64,000 bases of DNA. Source: JAJYKC01 sp035545735. Lineage in GTDB: Bacteria > Acidobacteriota > Terriglobia > Bryobacterales > Bryobacteraceae. Position 1 is the first letter of the stretch; each line of letters starts with the position of its first letter. The notes below the pieces were generated by a model that was given only the letters and a program-made list of their open reading frames with translations, ran no database searches and was not told where the DNA came from. The position numbers and the translations under genes are program-made. Shown piece after piece: positions 40,266 through 47,746 of the stretch. The DNA lies in the NCBI GenBank assembly GCA_035545735.1, contig DASZXS010000061.1, positions 1 to 64,000 of the forward strand, read 5' to 3'.

Positions 40266-40679
40266 ATGATTGACAGGACAAAGCTGAATGCCGCCTGGTG
40301 GACGCTTCGAATCGCCGTCGGACTGGGCGCGTTTTTGGCTGGGCTGGATAAATTCTTCAACATTTTGGCGGATTGGTCCATGTATCTGAGCCCGCTGGCG
40401 GAGAAGATGCTGCCAGTGAGCGGGCACAGCTTTATGCACCTGATCGGGCCCGTCGAAATGGCCGTCGGGCTCGCAATTCTGACCCGCTGGACGCGCCCTG
40501 GCGCATACGTCGCCTCCGCGTGGCTCCTGGGTATCGCCATAAACCTGCTGACGACCGGTTCGTTCTACGATCTTGCAGTGCGCGACATCGAAATCGCCAT
40601 CGGCGCGTACGTTCTGGCGAAGCTCACCGAAGTCTTGAATATGCCGCTGGTACAGCCGGCGGACGCTAAATCCATTTAA
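40266..40679 (+). CDS. DoxX-like membrane protein
   Basis: A 137-residue four-helix membrane protein of the DoxX/DoxD-like type. The first helix region AWWTLRIAVGLGAFLAGLDKFFNIL contains the typical R..G..F...G..K/DK pattern; further helices are around HLIGPVEMAVGLAILT, GAYVASAWLLGIAINLL and IEIAIGAYVLAKL. AAGGAAGATCAA upstream gives a good ribosome site. DoxX-like proteins have been linked to quinone/thiosulfate oxidation and redox homeostasis, but most are uncharacterised. It is divergent from the ECF sigma gene and 13 nt upstream of a small secreted Cys protein, with which it probably forms a bicistron. Confidence 0.85.
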   Translation: MIDRTKLNAAWWTLRIAVGLGAFLAGLDKFFNILADWSMYLSPLAEKMLPVSGHSFMHLIGPVEMAVGLAILTRWTRPGAYVASAWLLGIAINLLTTGSFYDLAVRDIEIAIGAYVLAKLTEVLNMPLVQPADAKSI

Positions 40680-40692
40680 CAGAAGGAGAACC

Positions 40693-41022
40693 ATGAAGAA
40701 ACTGATGATGTTTGCCGCTTTTGCGGCTCTGCCCGCACTCGCGGGGGCGGAAACCTGGACAAATGCCGCCATGGTCGACGTGTCCTGCTCGGCCAAGGCC
40801 AAGGCGGATCCGGACGCCCACACCCGCGCCTGTGCGCTCGGGTGCGCCAAGAGCGGGTTCGGCATCCTGACCTCGGATGGATCGTTCCTGAAGTTCGATC
40901 AGAAGGGGAACGACGAAACTCTGGCGGCGCTCAAGAAGACGAATAAGAAAGACCACTTGCGCGTCACGGTGAACGGGGAACGCTCCGGCGACACCATCCA
41001 CGTGCAGTCCGTGAAGCTGTAG
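40693..41022 (+). CDS. Small secreted cysteine-containing protein
   Basis: A 109-residue exported protein: signal peptide (LMMFAAFAALPALAGA), then a compact domain with three conserved-looking cysteines (VSCSAK, RACALGCAK) and a beta-rich C-terminus (GSFLKFDQKGNDETL; HLRVTVNGERSGDTIHVQSVKL) suggestive of an OB-like barrel. AGAAGGAGAACC is a strong ribosome site. I recall similar proteins in Acidobacteria and Planctomycetes without function. Coupled to the DoxX-like gene; a periplasmic redox or metal role is possible but unproven. Confidence 0.8.
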   Translation: MKKLMMFAAFAALPALAGAETWTNAAMVDVSCSAKAKADPDAHTRACALGCAKSGFGILTSDGSFLKFDQKGNDETLAALKKTNKKDHLRVTVNGERSGDTIHVQSVKL

Positions 41023-41034
41023 CGGGGGAGGCGC

Positions 41035-41073
41035 GAGACGGCTTAGGGACCTCCTCCGGCCCTAAGCTGTCTC
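41035..41073. terminator. Bidirectional hairpin between convergent genes
   Basis: GAGACGGCTTAGGG (41035-41048) pairs with CCCTAAGCTGTCTC (41060-41073), 14 bp with one mismatch, loop 11 nt. It lies between two convergent genes and includes the stop codon of the minus-strand hydrolase. It lacks a T-run on either strand, so termination efficiency is uncertain. Confidence 0.55.
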
Positions 41074-42747
41074 AATGCGCCAGAGGTCCATCCCGGAAAG
41101 CTTCAACATCCGGGTTCTACCGTTGGCGAGGTAAAGAAACTGCGCCGTTTCCGCGCTCGGGGCAGCGCCTACCCGAAACAGGCTGTCTCCCAATGGTTCG
41201 AGTGGAACGGACCCATCCAGCCATAACTTCCCTTTTCTCCCGACCACGCGCGCGCTTCCGGCCCACGCACTCTCCGCCCGGTAGGCTCCCTCAAACGGCG
41301 CATACTCCGCGGGCAGCGCGAATTGCCGGTTTCCCTTGTACTTTCCGTTGGCATACCAGCGGGAGCCGTAACCCAACTCCACTATGTCGCTTCCCTTCCC
41401 TTCGCCCGCGCGCCCGAAGACGAACGGGAATTCCTGAAAAGCCGCGGCATCCGCCACCAGTCCACTCGAACTGGACGCGAGGCGGAACACCTTCCCGCCC
41501 ATCGTCACGGCGAGTCCGTCCTCCTGGGCGCTCACCTCAACGCGTTCCCCCTCGGGAGATTCATACACACCCGCGTAGCCGGCCGCATTCTCGATCACAA
41601 ACTGACTCGCAATCGCCGGGGGTGCGGGAGCCGGCTTGTTCTCCCGCTCCGCACGCATCCGCCGCACGGCATATTCCGTTACGGGATTCGGGCGGTAGCC
41701 CTGCTGCGCGTTGATGGAGGCAAACGCGGCGACGCCCCCATCCAAATCGACGTGCATCGCCGACATGAAGGAGACCATCCCGCCGGTGTGCCGCAGGACG
41801 GTGTGTCCGTCCAAGCGGTCCACCGCGATGCCGTAGCCGTAATGAGCGGTGGAGCTAAACTCCGGCGCGAGGATGTACGGCTTGCTGAAAAGCGCGAAAC
41901 TTTCTTCGGACACAATGCGCCCATGCGGCGCCGCCCCTCGATTCAGCAGCATGTGCAGATAGCGCGCCATATCTCCCGGCGTCGATACAATGCTCCCCGC
42001 GGCATTCTCAAAAACGAACCCGCCTGCCGGCGCCAGCCGTCCGCGCCGTAGATACACCGAGCCCTCGTCGTAAGGGCGGTAGCCGGTCGCCAGTTTGGCA
42101 CGAACGCCCATCGTAATCGCGGCTTGCGACGATGCCATGCCCAGTGGGGCGAAAATCCGCTCCGCGATTACCGCGGGCCACGGCTTCCCGGCCGCTTTTT
42201 CGAGGAGATGGCCAAGAATCTCGAACCCCAGGTTGCAATAGTCGAAGTGCGAGCCCGGCCGGAACGCCTGCACCAGCCTGGCGGCGGGGTCGCTGGAAAA
42301 CAGGCAAAGTGTGTTCGGCAGGCCGGAGGTGTGCGTAAGCAGATGATGCACGGTCACCGTGCCATGGTTGGTCTCGATCGGAAGCCAGGGGAGATACTCG
42401 AGAATCGGAGCGTCGAGGTCGATCTTCCCTTCTTCGCGCAGGCGCAGCACTGTAAGCGCGGTGAACGATTTCGAAATTGAGCCGATCTGGAAAAGATGTT
42501 CGGGCGTTACCGGCGTCCGTGTTTCGATTTCCGAAAAGCCGAAACTCGCCGTGCGCACCACGCCTTTCCGATCCGCCAACGCCAGCGTCAAGCCGGGCGC
42601 ACCCATTTCGCGCATGTACCGGCCGATGAATTCATCGAGCGCCCCGGGGTCCGGTTCCTCTGCCGCCGCGCCGGCCGCGGCCGCGAAAGTGGCGGCTGTC
42701 CATCCTCCCAACAGCAGGCCGCGCCGGCTGGGTCTCCAGTCCATCAT
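41062..42747 (-). CDS. Secreted beta-lactamase-like serine hydrolase
   Basis: A 561-residue penicillin-recognising serine hydrolase (class C beta-lactamase/D-Ala-D-Ala carboxypeptidase/esterase family). A Tat leader (SRRGLLLGGWTAATFAAAAGA) is followed by the catalytic domain with the SxxK motif in GSISKSFTAL, the YxN motif in FDYCNLGFEILGHLL, and an HTGG-type third motif (LRHTGGMVSF). The last 190 residues form an extra beta domain (DUF3471-like/lipocalin-like, AAGYAGVYESPEGERVEVS) as in esterase-type members. A true antibiotic-resistance role is unlikely; peptide or ester hydrolysis is more plausible. Confidence 0.9.
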   Translation of the reverse strand: MMDWRPSRRGLLLGGWTAATFAAAAGAAAEEPDPGALDEFIGRYMREMGAPGLTLALADRKGVVRTASFGFSEIETRTPVTPEHLFQIGSISKSFTALTVLRLREEGKIDLDAPILEYLPWLPIETNHGTVTVHHLLTHTSGLPNTLCLFSSDPAARLVQAFRPGSHFDYCNLGFEILGHLLEKAAGKPWPAVIAERIFAPLGMASSQAAITMGVRAKLATGYRPYDEGSVYLRRGRLAPAGGFVFENAAGSIVSTPGDMARYLHMLLNRGAAPHGRIVSEESFALFSKPYILAPEFSSTAHYGYGIAVDRLDGHTVLRHTGGMVSFMSAMHVDLDGGVAAFASINAQQGYRPNPVTEYAVRRMRAERENKPAPAPPAIASQFVIENAAGYAGVYESPEGERVEVSAQEDGLAVTMGGKVFRLASSSSGLVADAAAFQEFPFVFGRAGEGKGSDIVELGYGSRWYANGKYKGNRQFALPAEYAPFEGAYRAESAWAGSARVVGRKGKLWLDGSVPLEPLGDSLFRVGAAPSAETAQFLYLANGRTRMLKLSGMDLWRIETA

Positions 42748-42771
42748 GCAGACGATTATGACGCGTCGTGC

Positions 42772-44325
42772 TTAGCTCGCGAGGGGAGGCTTGGGAAGTT
42801 TAGGCAATTTCAGGCCCGCGAGGGTGGGCTTTGGGAGTTGGAGCTTGGGGATTTCGAGCTTGGGCATCTTCGCCAGTTCGTCGAGCTTGGGTATGCCCGG
42901 ATTCTTCGGCAAACTTGCCGGGCTCGATTCTACTTGCTTATATCCCTCGGGAATCTTAAATGCGGAAGCCGGCGGCTCGCCCGGAGTTACGTTTTTCACC
43001 TGCTCCACCTGCGTGCCTTGCGGACCAATGGATTTCGTCAGCACCGGCAGTTTCAGCTTCTCGTGCGTCCAGACTTCGAGAATGTTGGGCACTTTCGGCT
43101 GCGGCAGATTCACCTGAGGAGGCTTAGGCATCTCCGGGGCTTTTACGTCGGGAGGCTTGACATCCGGGGCCTTGACGCCGGGAACTTTCACTTCGGGAGC
43201 CTTTAGTTCCGGAGCCTTTACATCCGGAGCTTTGATATCGGGCGCTTTCACCTCCGGCGGCTTAAGGCCGGGAATCTTCACATCGGGCGCTTTTAGCTCG
43301 GGCGCTTTCACGCCCGGAATTTTTAATTCCGGCAGCGCGGGAGGCTTTAACTCCGCCATCTCCGGCTTCGGAACCTGGGGAGCCTGCGCCTGCGGGGCCG
43401 GTGGCGCCTGCGGCGCGGCCGCTCCGGCAGCGCTCTGCGGGATGATCTCGGTGGGAACCACTGGCGGCTTCGGCAGTTTCGGCAGCTTTAGCTTCGACAG
43501 GTCCAGCTTGCCAGGTTCCGGGATCTTGGGAATTTGCGCTTGCGGGGCGTCCGGCATTTTGGGGGCGGCGGGCATATCCGGCATTTTCGCCTGCGGCATC
43601 TCCGGCGGCTTGGCGGCCTGTGGCATTTGGACGTCCGGCGGCTTGAGAGGAGCCGGCGGTTGAGGCAGAATCGCCGTCGGAACAAACGGAGCCTTCGGCA
43701 GCGGCGGCAGCTTCAATTGCGGAAGCTGAGGGAGCTCCAACTTCGGAATTTTCGGCAGCGCGGGACCCTGAGTCTGCGGAGCCTTTGGCAGTTCGGGGGC
43801 CGTCAGGTGGGGGATCTCCGGTGGATGAAACGTAATCTGTTTTCCCACGACATCCATCCCCTGGATTGTTTTCGAGCCGAGGTCCACGATGTCCATCTTC
43901 GGAGCGGGCGCTGTCCCGCCCGGTGCCTTCGGAACTTCCGGCGGCTGCAACTCCGCCATCGGAATCCGCCGGTATTCTTTCTTAAGATGATCGATGGAAA
44001 TCACCTCCTGCGCGTGCGGGTCGGTAATCACCGTGAGGTTCCCGCTATCTCTGCGCATCTTTCCATCGCTCGCGCGGAACAGCTTGCCGGGTATGCTCTG
44101 CGGCTGCGGCGGCGAGCCCGCGGGAGGAGTCGGCGAGGCGGTTGGAGCGGGCGCGGCCGGGGGTTTCGCCTCTGGCGCCATCTCCGGTATCTTCTCCAGT
44201 TTCGCCAGAGCCTCTTTGCTCTTCGCCAGCGCCTCAGTTACCTCCGGGGGAGCGGGCGGCTTGGTCACCAGCGTTTCACATTCCGCGGTGAGGGGCGGCA
44301 GCGCGACTTTGGGAAGCTGAATCAT
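42772..44325 (-). CDS. DUF4412-like protein with giant Pro/Lys repeat insertion
   Basis: A 517-residue protein of unusual build. Residues 80-166 (SDGKMRRDSGNLTVITDPHAQ; VISIDHLKKEYRRIPMAEL; VDLGSKTIQGMDVVGKQITF) and 413-466 (NILEVWTHEKLKLPVLTK; FKIPEGYKQVE) look like the two halves of a DUF4412-like beta domain common in secreted Acidobacteria proteins. Between them sits about 245 residues of low-complexity PxxP sequence, including 13 tandem KxP[DEG][VLIM] pentapeptides (335-399). The N-terminus (1-75) and tail (467-517) are also proline-rich. No signal peptide is visible, although relatives usually have one. An in-frame ATG 48 nt upstream reads 11 residues then a TGA. Function unknown. Confidence 0.75.
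   Translation of the reverse strand: MIQLPKVALPPLTAECETLVTKPPAPPEVTEALAKSKEALAKLEKIPEMAPEAKPPAAPAPTASPTPPAGSPPQPQSIPGKLFRASDGKMRRDSGNLTVITDPHAQEVISIDHLKKEYRRIPMAELQPPEVPKAPGGTAPAPKMDIVDLGSKTIQGMDVVGKQITFHPPEIPHLTAPELPKAPQTQGPALPKIPKLELPQLPQLKLPPLPKAPFVPTAILPQPPAPLKPPDVQMPQAAKPPEMPQAKMPDMPAAPKMPDAPQAQIPKIPEPGKLDLSKLKLPKLPKPPVVPTEIIPQSAAGAAAPQAPPAPQAQAPQVPKPEMAELKPPALPELKIPGVKAPELKAPDVKIPGLKPPEVKAPDIKAPDVKAPELKAPEVKVPGVKAPDVKPPDVKAPEMPKPPQVNLPQPKVPNILEVWTHEKLKLPVLTKSIGPQGTQVEQVKNVTPGEPPASAFKIPEGYKQVESSPASLPKNPGIPKLDELAKMPKLEIPKLQLPKPTLAGLKLPKLPKPPLAS
43129..43323 (-). repeat. 13 tandem 15-bp coding repeats (KAPxV pentapeptides)
   Basis: Thirteen consecutive in-frame 15-bp units encode K-[A/I/P/V]-P-[D/E/G]-[V/L/I/M]. 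Units differ in codon use, so the array is old or under protein-level selection rather than a fresh slippage product. It lies inside the insertion of the DUF4412-like protein. Confidence 0.9.
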
Positions 44326-44378
44326 GGCACCGGTCCTTCAGTATACTGCGCTGAACAGGGCAAACCGTGTCATTTTCG

Positions 44379-45509
44379 CTATAGATTGCCCCGCAGAGCC
44401 TGCTCGCGCTCTATCGCTTCGAACAATGCCTTGAAATTGCCCTTACCGAAGCTCCGGCTACCTTTCCGTTGAATGATCTCGTAGAACAACGTCGGACGGT
44501 CCTCTACCGGCCGGGTGAAGATCTGCAGCATGTAGCCCTCCTCGTCCCGGTCCACCAGGACGCCAAGCTGCGCCAGACGCTCCACCGGTTCGTCAATTTT
44601 GCCGATGCGCGCCTCCAAGTCCTCGTAGTAAGTGTGCGGCACCCTGAGAAACTCCACACCCTGTTCCAGAAGCTTCGATACGGTTGCGACAATGTCGCCG
44701 GTGGCGAGGGCGACGTGCTGAACTCCGGGACCGTCGTAATAATCGAGATATTCCTCAATCTGCGATTTCTTCCGCCCCTCCGCCGGCTCGTTGATGGGGA
44801 ACTTCACTCTCCCATTTCCGTTGGCCATCACCTTCGACATCAGAGCCGAATACTCGGTGCTAATGTCGTTGTCGTCGAAATGTTGATAGAGGGAAAAGCC
44901 CATCACGGTCCGATAAAAATCCACCCAGCGGTTCATCTCGCCCCAGCCGACATTGCCCACCATGTGGTCGATGTGCAAAAGCCCGGCCGGACGGGCCAGC
45001 CCGTCGTTTGGCGTTGCCACGTAGCCGGGAAAAAATGTGCCGTGATAGGCCTTCCGCTCAACAAAGGTGTGAATGGTATCTCCGTAGACGGCAATCGACG
45101 AAGTGCGCACCTCCCCGTGCTCATCGCGGTCGACCGCGGGCTCCTGGACGGATTGGGCCCCGCGCTTCGTCGTCTCCCGCCAAGCCGCCTCCGCGTCGTC
45201 CACTTCCAGCGCGATTGCCTTCACGCCGTCGCCGTGCTTTTGAATATGGGCCGCGGCCGGAGTGCCGGCCCGCAGCGGAGTAGTCAGAACAAAGCGGATC
45301 TTGCCTTGCTCCAGGACGTAGGAAACCCGGTCACGCGTGCCCGTTTCCGGCCCCCGGTAAGCCGTCAACCTCATTCCGAAAGCGGCGCGGTAGTAGTAGG
45401 CAGACTGGCGGGCATTTCCTACGTAGAACTCGACATGATCGGTTCCATTCAGCGGAAGGAAGTCGGCCGTGGTTCCTGTTGAACCTGATGTTTCCAAGGC
45501 TTGAGGCAT
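44379..45509 (-). CDS. hppD: 4-hydroxyphenylpyruvate dioxygenase
   Basis: Fe(II) dioxygenase converting 4-hydroxyphenylpyruvate to homogentisate. The 376-residue protein has two VOC domains: the N-terminal one begins GTDHVEFYVGNARQSAYYY, the catalytic C-terminal one has the iron ligands in IDHMVGNV (His), GVQHVALATGDI (His) and LFYEIIQR (Glu), with the family tail SRSFGKGNFKALFEAIEREQ. The ATG at 45509 is preferred: AGGAG lies 5 nt upstream, whereas it would abut an alternative GTG at 45515. It follows the HisC-like aminotransferase with 2 nt between, so transaminase and dioxygenase of tyrosine degradation appear to be one operon. Confidence 0.97.
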   Translation of the reverse strand: MPQALETSGSTGTTADFLPLNGTDHVEFYVGNARQSAYYYRAAFGMRLTAYRGPETGTRDRVSYVLEQGKIRFVLTTPLRAGTPAAAHIQKHGDGVKAIALEVDDAEAAWRETTKRGAQSVQEPAVDRDEHGEVRTSSIAVYGDTIHTFVERKAYHGTFFPGYVATPNDGLARPAGLLHIDHMVGNVGWGEMNRWVDFYRTVMGFSLYQHFDDNDISTEYSALMSKVMANGNGRVKFPINEPAEGRKKSQIEEYLDYYDGPGVQHVALATGDIVATVSKLLEQGVEFLRVPHTYYEDLEARIGKIDEPVERLAQLGVLVDRDEEGYMLQIFTRPVEDRPTLFYEIIQRKGSRSFGKGNFKALFEAIEREQALRGNL

Positions 45510-45511
45510 TT

Positions 45512-46615
45512 TCACTCCTGTACTCGCTGCAGCGGTGCAACACTCGATAGCGCATCCACGGCGCGCTGGTTATCCTGGTCCGTTCCGATTGAAATGCGGA
45601 CACATTGCGGCAACCCGAACGCCCCCAGGGGGCGGACGATTACGCCCTGCCGCAGCAGATCTTCCACCAGCTTCGAAGCCTGCGCGGCATCGGCCAACTC
45701 CACCATCAGAAAATTGGCTTCCGAAGGCGTCACGCGAAATCCCATCTCAGCCATCGCGCTGGAAAGGAATTTCATTCCGCGAGCATTCAGTTCGAGCGAC
45801 CGGTGAAGGAATTCCTTATCGGCCAGAGCGCCGATTCCAGCCGCCTGCCCCAGCGTCCCCGGCTCGAATGGAAGCTTCACCTTGAGCAGGTTCCGGATGA
45901 GCTCTTCATGCGCGAATCCATATCCGATCCGGGCGCCGGCGAGTCCGTAAACCTTGGAAAAGGTCCGGAGGGTGATCACATTGTCGTACCGGTAGTGCAT
46001 CGAATCGGGATACCGCGGGTTATCCTTGGCGTATTCGAAGTAGGCTTCGTCGAGCAGAACCAGCACACGCTCGGGCACGTGCCGGTAGAATTCGTCGAAC
46101 TCCTGGCGGGTGAAAATCGTGCCCGTCGGATTATTGGGATTCGCCAGATAGATGATCTTTGTGCGCTTCGTAATGGCGGCGGCAAACGCGGGAAGGTCGT
46201 AGCGCCACGCGCGGTAGGGAACCGTCCGGTATGCGACCCCGCGCGATTTCGCCAGCACTTGAAATCCGATAAAAGCGGCCTCGGTGGTCAGCACTTCGTC
46301 GTCATCGCAGAGAAAGGTTCGGATGATATTCGAAATGATGCCTTCCGAACCGCTTCCGGCAATTACGTTCTCAACCTTGACATCGAAGTTGTGCGCCAGC
46401 ACGCGCCGCAGGTCGAGCCCGCCGTTCGGATACAAGTGCAGGCTACCAGCCGCCTCCGCCATCTTCTCGAGCGCGCGCGGAGAAGGGCCTAGCGGATTCT
46501 CGTTCGATGCAAGCTTTACGACACTCGAAAGGCCATAGGCGCTCCGCACTTCCTCCGCGCTCCGCCCTGCTTCATAAGGGCGCAGCGATTCGATAGCAGG
46601 AGGGAGCAGCGGCAT
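45512..46615 (-). CDS. HisC-like PLP aminotransferase (histidinol-phosphate or aromatic)
   Basis: A 367-residue fold-type I aminotransferase of the histidinol-phosphate aminotransferase family. Visible: KLASNENPLGPSP near residue 35, NPNNPTGTIF, LLDEAYFEY (cofactor Asp and Tyr) and the PLP-binding Lys in RTFSKVYGLAGARIGY, plus R in CVRISIGT for carboxylate binding. Homologues act either in histidine synthesis or on aromatic amino acids. No other his gene is nearby, and it lies directly in front of hppD, so a tyrosine/phenylalanine aminotransferase making 4-hydroxyphenylpyruvate is the better contextual guess. Sequence alone does not decide. Confidence 0.92.
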   Translation of the reverse strand: MPLLPPAIESLRPYEAGRSAEEVRSAYGLSSVVKLASNENPLGPSPRALEKMAEAAGSLHLYPNGGLDLRRVLAHNFDVKVENVIAGSGSEGIISNIIRTFLCDDDEVLTTEAAFIGFQVLAKSRGVAYRTVPYRAWRYDLPAFAAAITKRTKIIYLANPNNPTGTIFTRQEFDEFYRHVPERVLVLLDEAYFEYAKDNPRYPDSMHYRYDNVITLRTFSKVYGLAGARIGYGFAHEELIRNLLKVKLPFEPGTLGQAAGIGALADKEFLHRSLELNARGMKFLSSAMAEMGFRVTPSEANFLMVELADAAQASKLVEDLLRQGVIVRPLGAFGLPQCVRISIGTDQDNQRAVDALSSVAPLQRVQE

Positions 46616-46631
46616 CGCATCTCCATCCGGC

Positions 46632-47162
46632 TTAGCTGTGGCCGCGCGGCTTGAAGTTGAGTGAAGCGGAATTCATGCAGTAGCGCAGGTGAGTGGGCGG
46701 CGGTCCGTCGTCAAAAACATGCCCCAGGTGCGCATCGCAGCGGGCGCACGACACCTTCGTCCGTATCGAACCGAAGCTCGTATCGACCGCCTTGACAATA
46801 TTCTCCGGCGCAATCGGCTGCCAGAAACTTGGCCACCCGGTCCCGGATTCAAACTTGGTTTTCGAATCGAAGAGCGTGGTCCCGCAGCAGACGCAAAGAT
46901 ACAGTCCATCGTCATGCGTCTCGGCATATTTGCCGGTGAAGGCCCGCTCAGTGCCTTCACGCCGGGTGACTTCGAATTGCTGTTTGGAGAGCTGCTGCTT
47001 CCATTCCGAGTCCGTCTTTACAATCTTCTCCACCTCGACATCGCCCGTTTTTTGCCCCAAAGCATCAAATTCCGCGATTTTGACGGTATGCCGGCGTTGC
47101 TTTGAGCCAGCCAGGGCGGAAACGCCGCCGGCGGCAAAGAGAATCAAGTTGCGTCTGGTCAT
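46632..47162 (-). CDS. msrB: Peptide-methionine (R)-S-oxide reductase, exported form
   Basis: MsrB repairs methionine-R-sulfoxide in proteins. The 176-residue protein has the structural zinc site CVCC...CARC (two CxxC pairs), SGTGWPSFW, VKAVDTSFG, HLGHVFDDGP, and the catalytic Cys in RYCMNSASL. A Tat-like or Sec leader (TRRNLILFAAGGVSALAG) suggests periplasmic action, unlike cytosolic E. coli MsrB. It lies 16 nt upstream of the aminotransferase on the same strand and 47 nt after the broken dinB, so it may head the msrB-hisC-hppD transcript. Confidence 0.95.
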   Translation of the reverse strand: MTRRNLILFAAGGVSALAGSKQRRHTVKIAEFDALGQKTGDVEVEKIVKTDSEWKQQLSKQQFEVTRREGTERAFTGKYAETHDDGLYLCVCCGTTLFDSKTKFESGTGWPSFWQPIAPENIVKAVDTSFGSIRTKVSCARCDAHLGHVFDDGPPPTHLRYCMNSASLNFKPRGHS

Positions 47163-47209
47163 GATGCCCCTCTCGCTACTTCCAGTTTATTCCCAAAACC
47201 AGCGAACAC

Positions 47210-47739
47210 TCACCGGGTTTCCCTGTCTCCCGGAAGGCACATCTCCCTGATCCTCTCCAGATGGTGGTCGTCATGCTCCGCGGCGAAGTACAAATGATCC
47301 ACCAGGCGCATGGACTGCTTCAGACGCGGATGCAGCATGGAGCGGCCAAGACGGCGGGTTCGAAGCTCTCCAGCCGATCGACCAGCCGGCTCCGCGCGGC
47401 CCGGAACTCAGCCAGAATCTCTCGCAGGTCCCGGGCGTTGTGATTGGCCTCATGCGTCTTGCGATTGCCGAGGTCGGCCACCGTGAGGGTTTGTCCGCCA
47501 GCGAGAAAATCTTCCACCCGCGCCATCCAAAGCCCTTCCAGGTCCAGCAGATGTCCAGCGTGTTCCTGCGGGGACCATTTCCCTTCCGGTTTCGCAACCA
47601 GCACATCGCACGATATGCCGCGCAAAGTTTCTTCCAGCCGCCCTGGCGTTCCCGACAAGCGGACGCAGAGACCCGGATATTGCTCCACCGGAAATGTGAA
47701 GTCGAATTTGCGCTCAAACCAAACAGGATTCTGGCCCAT
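47210..47739 (-). pseudogene. DinB-family protein gene broken by a frameshift
   Basis: The ATG at 47739 opens a DinB-like protein (KWSPQEHAGHLLDLEGLWMARV; HEANHNARDLREILAEF). Its frame hits a TGA at 47320 after 139 residues (AAPCCIRV). The expected C-terminus is intact in another frame: HPRLKQSMRLVDHLYFAAEHDDHHLERI, ending at the TGA at 47210. The join lies near 47325-47350 and needs one extra base to restore a 176-residue protein. The lost part carries the HDDHH segment that provides the third metal histidine. This is either a real recent mutation or a sequence error. DinB-like proteins are four-helix thiol transferases or unknown-function metal proteins. Confidence 0.8.
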
Positions 47740-47746
47740 CGTCCGC

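Noticed and set aside
41062..42747. Antibiotic-resistance beta-lactamase
   Set aside because: The SxxK/YxN fold is shared with esterases and peptidases, and the extra C-terminal beta domain points to the non-resistance group.
43129..43323. Possible CRISPR-like or satellite repeat
   Set aside because: Units are 15 bp, in frame, degenerate at the codon level and have no spacers; they encode pentapeptide repeats.
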